Source of the DNA: Mesorhizobium sp. GbtcB19
Lineage (GTDB): Bacteria > Pseudomonadota > Alphaproteobacteria > Rhizobiales > Rhizobiaceae
NCBI RefSeq assembly: GCF_019091085.1
Contig: NZ_JAGXJY010000008.1
Span: forward strand, 124,001 to 188,000
Length of the DNA: 64,000 nucleotides
Direction: 5' to 3'
A program made the translations under genes and the position numbers. Position 1 is the first letter of the stretch. Each line of letters starts with the position of its first letter. Shown piece by piece: positions 44,979-53,191 of this stretch. The notes beneath the pieces were generated by a model. It was not told the DNA's origin, did no database searches, and saw only the letters and a program-made list of their open reading frames with translations.

Positions 44979-46349
44979 CTATATGCCGAGCAGGGCGCCG
45001 AGCCTTTCGGTGACGGGGCGCAAGGGATCAACGAGACCAAGGTCGTAGATCATGGTCGTTTCCAGATTTCCCTTGTGGTCGACGTAGTGGGATATGGCTT
45101 CGTGCGACACGCCCTGGCCGGTCAGCATGAGCGAGATCGCAATCCGCTTAAGATCGTAGAGCTGGAAATACTCCGGCACACCGGGGAGGGCCTTAAACCG
45201 CTCCAGCCCCTTACGGAAATTGTCGCGGGGCTTGGTCTGGTCGGTATGGGACGGGAACAGCAGCTTACTTTCGGACCAACGGAGGCGCTGGGCCTGCACC
45301 ATGTCGGCGACCCGGGAATGGATCGGCACCGAACGATAGGCATACTCGTAGATAGAGCGCGATAACTGAATGCCCTTGGTGTTGTGCTTGTGCCAGACCA
45401 GCTTCTCCAGGTCGAAATGGGCGAACTCGGCCTTGTTGAGGTCGCTGGGGCGCGCCATGGTCAGGAAGAGGATGCCCATGTAGTTGCAGAGCTCCTGCAT
45501 CTGATCGTTGGCGGTTACCAGCCAAGCCTTGCGGAGCGCCATGTCACGCTTGGCATGGCCTTCGAGGTGGTCTACTTCCGGTAGCACCTCGACTGCCGGG
45601 TAGAAGACATGGGCCGCTATCTGCCGGATTTGCTCGGTCGAGTAGTCGCGCCGGCGACGGAAGATTTTCTTTTTCCTGAGCGGATGGCACGGATTCCGCA
45701 TATCCACCAGTTGCATGCGGATTGCCCAATTGAACAGTGCTGTAACGTGGCCGAGCGCCGTGTTGTACACATGCGGCGAGGCGAACTGCGTTTGGAACCG
45801 CTCCACATCCGACGGCCTGATTGATATCAGTGATCTCTCGGCAAACATGGTTCCGAAAGCTGTGTATCCCTTTGGTTTGTTGTGGCCGCGCTTGTTGATT
45901 GTGTTCGCCTGTCTTAGCCATTTTCCCATGAAGGAAGCAAAGGAGTATCTGGTGGCCTTTGACAGGCCAGAGACATGGCTGTCCCAATAGCGGTCGATGA
46001 CTTCGGCAATCGTGTCGAAATGCTTCCGGCGCGGATCGATGCGGTCAAGGTCGGGGTCATTGCCGGCGATTATCTCCTGCTCGCGCTGGATCACCGCCAA
46101 GCGTGCCGAGGCTACACTGAAAACAACCGTTGAACCGAGAACCTTGCGGCAGCGTTTGCCGTTCAACTGGTAAGCATGAACGAAGGATTTGTGGCCAAGC
46201 GCCGTGACACGAAGCCCGAGCCCGGCGACGGAGCCGCTACGGATTTGGCCGTTGGCGCCAACCGCATAATCCCAAAAAAGTTCCTGGTCTTTGTCAGGTG
46301 GGCAAATTGCATCAAAAACAACGTCTTCAGTTAAAAATATCTTGGGCAT
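44979..46349 (-). CDS. Tyrosine integrase of a second element (tRNA-Thr type)
   Basis: A 456-residue P4-type integrase. The N-terminal region (VAGLGLRVTALGHKSFVHAY) fits the arm-binding domain of this group, and the catalytic part has Arg in LTMARPSDLNKAEF, the later LYDLKRIAISLMLTG, and a C-terminal SHYVDHKGNLETTMIYDLGL with the candidate Tyr. It lies just left of a tRNA-Thr 3' fragment with repeated arm-like sites. It is a second recombinase distinct from the element-A integrase and probably served or serves another element. Confidence 0.88.
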   Translation of the reverse strand: MPKIFLTEDVVFDAICPPDKDQELFWDYAVGANGQIRSGSVAGLGLRVTALGHKSFVHAYQLNGKRCRKVLGSTVVFSVASARLAVIQREQEIIAGNDPDLDRIDPRRKHFDTIAEVIDRYWDSHVSGLSKATRYSFASFMGKWLRQANTINKRGHNKPKGYTAFGTMFAERSLISIRPSDVERFQTQFASPHVYNTALGHVTALFNWAIRMQLVDMRNPCHPLRKKKIFRRRRDYSTEQIRQIAAHVFYPAVEVLPEVDHLEGHAKRDMALRKAWLVTANDQMQELCNYMGILFLTMARPSDLNKAEFAHFDLEKLVWHKHNTKGIQLSRSIYEYAYRSVPIHSRVADMVQAQRLRWSESKLLFPSHTDQTKPRDNFRKGLERFKALPGVPEYFQLYDLKRIAISLMLTGQGVSHEAISHYVDHKGNLETTMIYDLGLVDPLRPVTERLGALLGI

Positions 46350-46351
46350 TT

Positions 46352-46600
46352 CATGTAACTTCCATGTAACCGACTTATAGCAAATGTTACATGGGAAGTG
46401 AAGTAATGATGTTGATAGATTGTCATAAAATGACGAAATAACAAATGATTATGTGTTTCGATATTCCGGTAATATTAGCCTGGAGCCGTTTGTAAACCGA
46501 AGGTCGGGAGTTCAATCCTCTCTGCCGGCACCAGGTTTTTCAGCAAGTTATAGGAATTCAATCCAATGCGATTGTTGCCATGTAACTTTCATGTAACCGG
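46352..46600. repeat. attP-like site: tRNA-Thr 3' fragment with flanking arm repeats
   Basis: GTTTGTAAACCGAAGGTCGG to CTGCCGGCACCA at 46490-46532 reproduces the anticodon-to-CCA part of a tRNA-Thr (TGT anticodon visible) without the 5' half. Arm-like repeats CATGTAACTTCCATGTAACCG (46352-46372) and CATGTAACTTTCATGTAACCG (46579-46599) sit on both sides, 22 bp in size with one or two changes. A further GTTACATG occurs at 46386. Arm sites on both sides of the core are characteristic of attP rather than attL or attR. Confidence 0.65.
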
Positions 46601-46683
46601 GGACGACGCAGCAGTCGAGGTGTCGTACCTCGGCGCGGGCTTGCCTGCGAGGCGGCCATAGCTAAGCGACACTCGCTTCTCGA

Positions 46684-49600
46684 CTAGTTGCTCGAGCCTA
46701 AGAGCTCCTCGACTTGGTCGAGGAACGCAGCTAGTTCGCCAGGCTTGCCGGTGCCCTTCGACTGCCATTCGTAAATCGGCCTGACCATTGCGAGCTCGCG
46801 GGCGTCCTGCGACAATTGTTCCAGCTCGCGGTTTGTCATGCCGCGACCGCGCAAATAGTATTGGCCCCAGCGAGTAAAAATCAGGGTCCACATAGAAACC
46901 ACCAAGGCATCATCCCACCGTGCCCAGTCGGAGGTGCTGGCGAGCGGCTGTCGTACGGTCCGCTGGTGCCGCTTCAGGATCGCCTTTAATGGTTTCAAGC
47001 TGGCCTGTTGTCGCTCCGGGCTGCTGTGGGCAAAGAGGAGCGCGGCGATGTTAGTCGTCTGCCCCTCACGCGCTCGTTCAAACAGCCGCGATTCGTGTTC
47101 CTGTTTCGGCCCGAGCAACCCAGCCAGTTCCTGAGCCCAAATCGCGCAGGCATCATCGGTGCTCGCACGTTCACTCTGCAACAAGGGGAGGATCACATCC
47201 TGAAAGAGCCACGGCTCGGCCCAGCCGAGTTGCCGCATATGCCCGCGCATCGAGTCGATGAGGCTCCTCAGGTCGTCCGCCGGGATCGGCGTCGGCAACG
47301 CCCCATTTAGGGCAGCCAACAAGTCATTATAGACCCCGATCTTCTCTTGCTTCGTTGCAGCGCGAGCAACCATCCAGCCCAAGGTCTGCACTTGGTCTGG
47401 GTAGGGAAACGTGGCGATCAACTCCAGCGCGGCGGCACGTTCCCCCGGCTTTTCCAGCGCTCGCTCGATCACGTTCAGCCCCATCCAGCGCAGAAGGCCA
47501 TTTTTGCTGCGAATGAGGCAATCCCTTTGCTCTTCGTTGATGTCGAACTCTATCGACTGCGAAATCTCGCTGACAATTTGGCTCAAGAGCGACAGCCGCA
47601 CGGCGTCTAGACTTTGAGGCTGCACTGGCACATTGGCCATCTCGCCTTCCGCGGTAGCCAGCAGAGAATCCGGGGAAAACCACCACAGAAATCTGATGGC
47701 GAAGAACTCTGCCCAGCTTAGCCCGGCGTATTTTGTAGGATGAAATAGATGATCGGGACGATAGGGGCTGTGTAATAGCGTCTCGATCGAATCCCGGAAG
47801 AGGCGGGCGTCCATCACAGCCAATTCGCTGTCCGCCCCGTCATGTTTACGGTCAAATGACGCCTTGAGGAAGCGTGCGAGGAATTCGAGAAAACCACCGT
47901 CGTATCTGGCCTGGTGGAGGTCTCGATCCTCGGAGTGTGAATGCGCAAGCACATCGCCAAGCACCTCCCAAGTTGTCTCAAAGTTCATGAATTCGCCTGA
48001 CTGCTGGTCGAGGCAGTTGCGCAAGCTCCCCGCCTCAGCCAAGGCGAGCCTGTCATCTCTAAGCAGGCCCAACTCCGACATCCGCTTCCTCAGCGGACTT
48101 CCGCTCAACCCTCGTAGCGACAGTTCTCCGGTCCACATGCTCAGCACGTCGCCAGCTTGGGCCTTCTCGAGGATACGCAGCGGCTCATATCGTCGGGTCT
48201 CTCTGGGCAACGCCGTAGCGTCGAAAAGAAGCCGCATGGATGTGTTCTCGTCCTCGCTTCCGGATTGCGCAGCCTCCGCCTCCCGCACAAGACCCGATGT
48301 GTAATCCTCAATTTTAAGCAGCGTATCTGAAGGAATCGGAGTGATAAGCAAAGGATAGTTTTCGGCGGCTTTCTGAAATGAGTTGGAGAGGTTAAAACCA
48401 GCTTCGGGTAGCCCGTCCGGCGCCATGATCAGGATATAGCGATCATGCAGGCGGCCGTCCTTCAAGCCATAGATGCGCAACTTAATGCGTTTGATTAAAT
48501 TGCGGTTGTGCTCGCAGCTCGCCATCAAGTTGTTAATCCGGCTTGGCAGGGGCTTATCGGATTCGCTCGGCGCGGGTTCGCCTTGCTTGGATGGTGGCTT
48601 GGGTAGAGACGTGAAGACTATGACGTCGGCTTTTGGTGCCGCACAGAGCAATAACAAACCTAAGCCGACATCCTCAAAATAGGGATCGAAAATAACAATC
48701 TGGTGCTGTCTGTACTTGGCTAGCAGTGTCTTAAACCATTCTACAAATTGCAGCCTGCCATCGCCGTCGCCCTGGCTCCAGCGCAGAAAGAATCTCCCCT
48801 CCGACCTCGCCGGATGGAGGCGCGCGAAAAGAGCTACTAGTTCGCGGTTGGCCGGGACCCAAAGATCCGCATCACGCCCGCCGATGCGACTGGCGAAACC
48901 GAGATCGCCGTGGGTGATCGTCAGTGCAGCCTTAACTCGCGCTGAATCGGACGGACGGGTGGCCTTTTCCAGCCAGTCAAACTTGACTGGGCTGGTCCTG
49001 TCGCCCACGGGATGACCCCGAAAATGAATTTCCCGAATATATCCGATCCGCCACCGGCAACACAGCGTGCTATGGCCGGAATGGTCGCCATCAAGCCCGA
49101 ATATCTCAAGTTCAGTGCTGTCGATTTTCGTGCGTAACTGCTCGTTCAGCTCGAATTTGCACAGGAGAAGCCCTTCTGCGTCGCGTTCTGCGGGGGCGAT
49201 GGCTGAGTAGGTGATTTGGTCGCCGTTCTCGACGCTGAGGCGAAATTGGAAGCCGCTAAAGTGTACTATCTGTATTGGGTTAAATCGGACGATCAAAGCG
49301 AGCGGGGCATCCGTCCACGTGACTTTCATCAAGGGTCGTTCCAGGTCGTCCAACGCAGGAAAAACCATCAACTCCAGGTCGCCAAACCGGGAGATGTCAG
49401 CCCCGCCAAACTCTAGACCTGTATGTGCGTTGAGGTGCTTGACGACCCATTCGGTGAGAGCGACGTCGTAGTCCTGACCTAAGCGGAATAGCGCTGCCTT
49501 GTCGGTTTGAGAGATTGAAGCGCTGAGGGCCCCAGCTCCGCCATGTGGGCTGGAGGGCGCCCCTCGCTCATGCGCGTCGCGGTTGAGCAGGTAGGCGACG

Positions 49601-50004
49601 GGGCGATAGACCAGCTTATCAGCAGCCAGTGCGATCGCACCGAACCGCGTTTTCAGCTTTTCCGAAAGTCCGAGCTTCAGATCTTCGCTGATTGCCGAAA
49701 TGGTTCGGCCGGCGCTTAATTGCCGAAGAACCTCCGCGCAGCGGACGCTTGTAGCGTACAAGTTTAACTGAACAACCTGAGCTTCCACTTGCCCAAAGGC
49801 ACGAAAAGCATCGTCATCGCTAGCGGACCAGTTATCGCTAGAATAGCTATAGGGAAGGAGACGGCCGTAGACAATACGATTTTCAACCGATTTCTCGAAC
49901 TTGATCTGCAATATCCACAACTGTAGCGCACAGCTACCAGCGTCCACTGAAAATAGGCGCGTTAGTCGTTTGTCATTAAGTAGGTCGTCTAGTGTCGGAG
50001 CCAT
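46684..50004 (-). CDS. VPA1262-type protein with PLD-like nuclease domain
   Basis: A 1106-residue protein. The first 400 residues match what I know as the VPA1262 N-terminal region. A PLD-like domain follows at about residues 440-590: QIVIFDPYFEDVGLGLLLL, then GRLHDRYILIMAPDG where the catalytic HxK is replaced by HDR, and GFNLSNSFQKAAENYPLL as the second motif region. The long C-terminal half is helical. Such proteins are found in defence islands. A hairpin (50028-50043) lies just before its start. It is the downstream gene after the HEPN/REase/254-aa unit, 74 bp away. Confidence 0.72.
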   Translation of the reverse strand: MAPTLDDLLNDKRLTRLFSVDAGSCALQLWILQIKFEKSVENRIVYGRLLPYSYSSDNWSASDDDAFRAFGQVEAQVVQLNLYATSVRCAEVLRQLSAGRTISAISEDLKLGLSEKLKTRFGAIALAADKLVYRPVAYLLNRDAHERGAPSSPHGGAGALSASISQTDKAALFRLGQDYDVALTEWVVKHLNAHTGLEFGGADISRFGDLELMVFPALDDLERPLMKVTWTDAPLALIVRFNPIQIVHFSGFQFRLSVENGDQITYSAIAPAERDAEGLLLCKFELNEQLRTKIDSTELEIFGLDGDHSGHSTLCCRWRIGYIREIHFRGHPVGDRTSPVKFDWLEKATRPSDSARVKAALTITHGDLGFASRIGGRDADLWVPANRELVALFARLHPARSEGRFFLRWSQGDGDGRLQFVEWFKTLLAKYRQHQIVIFDPYFEDVGLGLLLLCAAPKADVIVFTSLPKPPSKQGEPAPSESDKPLPSRINNLMASCEHNRNLIKRIKLRIYGLKDGRLHDRYILIMAPDGLPEAGFNLSNSFQKAAENYPLLITPIPSDTLLKIEDYTSGLVREAEAAQSGSEDENTSMRLLFDATALPRETRRYEPLRILEKAQAGDVLSMWTGELSLRGLSGSPLRKRMSELGLLRDDRLALAEAGSLRNCLDQQSGEFMNFETTWEVLGDVLAHSHSEDRDLHQARYDGGFLEFLARFLKASFDRKHDGADSELAVMDARLFRDSIETLLHSPYRPDHLFHPTKYAGLSWAEFFAIRFLWWFSPDSLLATAEGEMANVPVQPQSLDAVRLSLLSQIVSEISQSIEFDINEEQRDCLIRSKNGLLRWMGLNVIERALEKPGERAAALELIATFPYPDQVQTLGWMVARAATKQEKIGVYNDLLAALNGALPTPIPADDLRSLIDSMRGHMRQLGWAEPWLFQDVILPLLQSERASTDDACAIWAQELAGLLGPKQEHESRLFERAREGQTTNIAALLFAHSSPERQQASLKPLKAILKRHQRTVRQPLASTSDWARWDDALVVSMWTLIFTRWGQYYLRGRGMTNRELEQLSQDARELAMVRPIYEWQSKGTGKPGELAAFLDQVEELLGSSN

Positions 50005-50078
50005 CGGTCTTATTAATAATCCCTTTCAGTGGGTAATCCCACTTATTCATATCCGCGCGGCGCGCGACACAGGATACA

Positions 50079-50843
50079 TTAACGTTTGCCTGCGCGGTCG
50101 CTCACAATGGCTTTCTCAAACCAGTCTGGTACCTGCGCTATCTGGCTCCCAGCGACATTTTCCGGAACGCCCCGCCAAAACGCGACAATAGCATTCGAGA
50201 ACGCCTGAAACTGCTCATCACTGACCCTGAGATTAGAGTGATCCAGCAGCTCCCGTGATCCTGGTAAGTCCGCTTCCAAAAGTGGATCCTCCAGATATTC
50301 AGGATAAGCGGCCTTTAGGTCCTTCAGAGAATTGCCGTCGCCGTGTTTGTAGACGTTGACCACCAACCGGCAAGCGTCCAAGGCCTTGAAGTAATCGGCA
50401 TCCCGAACCTTCCAGCCGAAACTCTCTAGTAAGTCTGCAATCTTGCCGAAGTCCACGGACCATACCTTGGCAATGACCGCATCCCCGCGATGCCAATGCC
50501 GAATTTCTGCGATCAGCCACTCCCGTAGCTGCTTGTCCCATTGGTGGAACATCCCCGCGACCACGCTAAGCCAGGTTTGATCCCACATGTCACTGAGCAA
50601 CTCGTAGAACTCGATGCTGGCATCTTGGGCAGCCTCGTAAAAATCCGAAGGGTCATGGCGATCAGGATCGAAGCGGTTGCTGTTCTGCTCAAGCCAGTCG
50701 TCAGCCGCCTTTTCGGCTTCTGCTTCTATGTTGTCGAACTGTGACAGCACACGTTTGCGGGCCTGTTCGACGTAGAACTGATGGCCCCTTATCAGGGACT
50801 GCCTATGGAACGACCACATTTGGAAGTACACATAGTTGTTCAT
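50079..50843 (-). CDS. Hypothetical protein, third gene of the HEPN-REase unit
   Basis: A 254-residue protein. ATG at 50843 overlaps the stop of the preceding gene (ATGA), so it is preferred to the ATG at 50867. It is acidic and helical with aromatic-rich segments (YFQMWSFHRQSLIRGHQFYV). A CRLVVNVYKHGDGNSLKDL motif resembles the KH-containing motif of HEPN-related helical proteins, but no catalytic pair is certain. It lies in a four-base-overlap operon with the REase-like gene, which implies a joint function. Confidence 0.6.
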   Translation of the reverse strand: MNNYVYFQMWSFHRQSLIRGHQFYVEQARKRVLSQFDNIEAEAEKAADDWLEQNSNRFDPDRHDPSDFYEAAQDASIEFYELLSDMWDQTWLSVVAGMFHQWDKQLREWLIAEIRHWHRGDAVIAKVWSVDFGKIADLLESFGWKVRDADYFKALDACRLVVNVYKHGDGNSLKDLKAAYPEYLEDPLLEADLPGSRELLDHSNLRVSDEQFQAFSNAIVAFWRGVPENVAGSQIAQVPDWFEKAIVSDRAGKR

Positions 50844-51325
50844 TCTTGAGCCTCGCCTGCGAGCCATACTCGGCGGCCAAGCCGCTTGAAGTCGGAGACA
50901 GCCAGTGCTCCGCGCTCGTTGCGCGATTTAGAACCAGGCTCCATGAGGCGCCCCACCACAAGCGGGAATGAGGCTTCCCAGGTTTCAACAGGATCAAGCG
51001 TTGCGTTGTGCAGTAACACTAACAGTACCGTGTCACAGGGACCGGCTGATTTGATCTTGCCGATCCGCTGGCTGCGTTTCCGGGCAGGGTCGTATGCACG
51101 GGCTTTGATCTGAACCCTCTCAGGTCCCGTTGGCGTTTGCCGAATGGCGTCATAACCGGTGGTGCGGGGAGGAGCCAGCTCGAGCCCTAGAACTTCTGCG
51201 GCAACGTACTCGGCTACTTCGCCGGTCACACCAAGCGGTTTCCCGGTCAACTGATAGTAGTCGGCAGCCAGAGGCTTTACAGCCGCCAGAATGGCTTTGA
51301 TGCGTTCCTGCAATATGCTGCTCAC
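50840..51325 (-). CDS. PD-(D/E)xK-like nuclease candidate
   Basis: A 161-residue protein. GEVAEYVAAEVLGLEL, then GYDAIRQTPTGPERVQIKARAY, have the layout E...D...(I)xK of PD-(D/E)xK endonucleases (Glu in GEVAEY, Asp in GYDA, Lys in QIKAR). The remainder, ETWEASFPLVVGRLM, is the helix-strand end of a small fold. It starts with GTG overlapping the TGA of the HEPN gene upstream (GTGA) and overlaps the next gene by four bases. The coupled arrangement suggests a tightly balanced unit. The fold is inferred from motif spacing, not from alignment. Confidence 0.62.
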   Translation of the reverse strand: MSSILQERIKAILAAVKPLAADYYQLTGKPLGVTGEVAEYVAAEVLGLELAPPRTTGYDAIRQTPTGPERVQIKARAYDPARKRSQRIGKIKSAGPCDTVLLVLLHNATLDPVETWEASFPLVVGRLMEPGSKSRNERGALAVSDFKRLGRRVWLAGEAQE

Positions 51326-51816
51326 GGCCAGATGCTCAAGATCGCCTCGCGTTGGGCGATCAAGGACTTCAATAGCCTAGCGGACATCGACACAAACAAT
51401 TCGGCCTCAGCCTTCGTGATGAGATGCGATGGCACCTGCTCGATGATGGTTGCAAAATCCTCGGTTTTCCAGGGTCGAAACGAATAGGAGCTGCCGTCCG
51501 AGTGGGCATATACCGTGTTACGGCGGTTCCTGAGCGCAGTATGCAAGCGCTCCTCGTCAGGCGAGAAATCGAGCCAGTCTGCCGGAATGTCTGGCAGTCC
51601 ACGGGTTTTGGTGAACGGTCTGGTGTACGACACGATGAGGGACGTCGTGTAAACCGATTGCTGGAAGTAGACGGAACCGCGTCGTTGCCATTGATGGCTA
51701 TGCCAGCCTTTTTTTAGCAGGTGTTCAGCGCACTGTTTCGCAAAGCCGATGTCCATGCAGGACACTGTGAGTTTATCGAACAGTCCCTTCTCGGCCTTGG
51801 GCAAGTCAATGAGCAT
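51322..51816 (-). CDS. HEPN-type RNase candidate (RNTVYAH motif)
   Basis: A 164-residue protein. LRNRRNTVYAHSDGSSY contains the HEPN catalytic signature R-N-x4-H. It is preceded by helical LHTALRN and followed by a helix through AELFVSMSARLLKSLI. The ATG at 51816 follows GAGGGG. HEPN proteins cleave tRNA or mRNA and are common toxins. It is the first gene of the three-gene coupled unit with the REase-like and 254-aa genes. A toxin role is inferred from the motif. Confidence 0.68.
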   Translation of the reverse strand: MLIDLPKAEKGLFDKLTVSCMDIGFAKQCAEHLLKKGWHSHQWQRRGSVYFQQSVYTTSLIVSYTRPFTKTRGLPDIPADWLDFSPDEERLHTALRNRRNTVYAHSDGSSYSFRPWKTEDFATIIEQVPSHLITKAEAELFVSMSARLLKSLIAQREAILSIWP

Positions 51817-51842
51817 GGCGTCCCCTCAACGTTGGTTTGAGC

Positions 51843-52313
51843 CTACCAGCGCCTCTCGAATATGGCCCTGAGGTCTGCGTGACTCCGGAGCGCTTCAAGG
51901 AGAACCTCGATTGCCTCCGCAACCAACTTCTCATTTCGATCGGAGTCCGGATCTCCAGACTTACCGCCGTGCACAAGATTGTTGCGAACGCGCCGGACGG
52001 CCACCAAGAGATCAGTCACATTTGCCGGAGGCGTCACTGTTTCCCAGGCTAGTGTACTGCCTTGGAGGATTTGGCGGCTTGGGGGATTTGCCATCAGAGT
52101 CGGCGCTAAGCCTTTCGCCGCCACTGCAGCAAAGAACGGCTTTTTCAGTTCCTTAGACGCAAACCGATCCCAGTCGGCCTCGACAGCATTCTTACTTCCA
52201 GCTCTGCCGAAACCGGCATCCTTCAGGGCGTATTCGAATCTGGTGAACACATGTAGCAGTTCGTCCCCGCGGGGAGGAAGCGTATTGGCTGCCTTCAGGT
52301 CGATCGGTGTCAT
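51843..52313 (-). CDS. HEPN-type protein candidate (RNNLVHG motif)
   Basis: A 156-residue protein. VRRVRNNLVHGGKSGDPDSDRNEKLV contains R-N-x3-H, the HEPN motif, followed by an acidic linker and a helix (AEAIEVLLEALRSHADLRAI). ATG at 52313 has GAGGGG upstream and is preferred to an earlier start at 52367. It is 26 bp upstream of the next HEPN gene on the same strand. The pair of adjacent HEPN genes may be independent or act together. Confidence 0.65.
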   Translation of the reverse strand: MTPIDLKAANTLPPRGDELLHVFTRFEYALKDAGFGRAGSKNAVEADWDRFASKELKKPFFAAVAAKGLAPTLMANPPSRQILQGSTLAWETVTPPANVTDLLVAVRRVRNNLVHGGKSGDPDSDRNEKLVAEAIEVLLEALRSHADLRAIFERRW

Positions 52314-52511
52314 GGACGTGCCCCTCGTTCGTTGGTAAAGTCTAACCAATTTCGAGGCTTTCTGCATTCGTCCTGCCGCAGATTTTGCCAGAAAAATCGT
52401 GAAATTCTGAGAACACTCAAGAGCTCGTGTATTGGCTCTGCAAGTGCGGAAGACTCATCATATAAATCAATGTTGGCGTGCCACACGACACGAGGCTGAA
52501 TACCTGCGCGG

Positions 52512-53075
52512 CTACTTGTTTTGATGTTTTCTCCGCGCCTCCTCAAGCATTTCCGCGAGGCCGGGGGGTGGGGGTGGGGGCAACCCGCGTTCGAAGCGAT
52601 CAACGACATTTACGAGATTTGCGAGTTGACCGGGAACCACCGGCCGCCTCGCGCAGTCCGCGAGGTTGTGGCGATCGACAAGAACGGCCGAGCAAATTGC
52701 ATTGGCGCCTATCGGGCCTCGGTGGCAGGCTTCAACGCCGGCGATAAGCCTCTTGGTTCCTTCCACTTTCCAATCTTTGTGGGTGGTTGCGGCATCGGTC
52801 AATGAGCCATTTATGGCGGCCCGATCAATGCCGAGCCATATGGGAACCCTCGCATTTTGTTGGCGGCCGAACCAACCGAACCAATTGGGGAATTGGTTCC
52901 ATTGATCAGACGCAGATGGACCAAAATCGAATAGGCTCACACCGCCCGAAAGCCTGCAGAATGAGTTCTGGTACCGCGATGAAGTACTGACGCGAATCTC
53001 ACCGGAGCGAGCGATCCCCTCCAGTCCCGCCCGGTCCGTCGCATGCCAAAGGCCTCCGTCTAGGGAGCTCCACAA
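52512..53075 (-). CDS. Hypothetical protein, possible ADP-ribosyltransferase-like fold
   Basis: A 187-residue protein. The N-terminal GLWHATDRAGLEGIARSGEI has the pattern of the first strand and helix of ADP-ribosyltransferase-like folds (L-x-H-x-T ... G-L-x-x-I ... G-x-I), followed by GGVSLFDFGP and later VEACHRGPIGANAI. It ends with a proline-rich, basic tail. No ART catalytic Glu can be confirmed. The start is uncertain: TTG at 53075 is used, and the frame remains open further upstream. It lies 116 bp downstream of the STAND gene on the same strand. Confidence 0.5.
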   Translation of the reverse strand: MWSSLDGGLWHATDRAGLEGIARSGEIRVSTSSRYQNSFCRLSGGVSLFDFGPSASDQWNQFPNWFGWFGRQQNARVPIWLGIDRAAINGSLTDAATTHKDWKVEGTKRLIAGVEACHRGPIGANAICSAVLVDRHNLADCARRPVVPGQLANLVNVVDRFERGLPPPPPPGLAEMLEEARRKHQNK

Positions 53076-53191
53076 TGAGTCGGGTAGTCCTGGGTTATCG
53101 ATAGGGCGCCTGCCTGCGAGCTGCTGGATGGGAAAACAACTTCTATCTTACCGGAATTGCCTGAGCCTGGTCTGACCGAGCAGGTGTATGG

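Noticed and set aside
46490..46532. tRNA-Thr gene
   Set aside because: Only the part from the anticodon loop to CCA is present; it is an attachment site.
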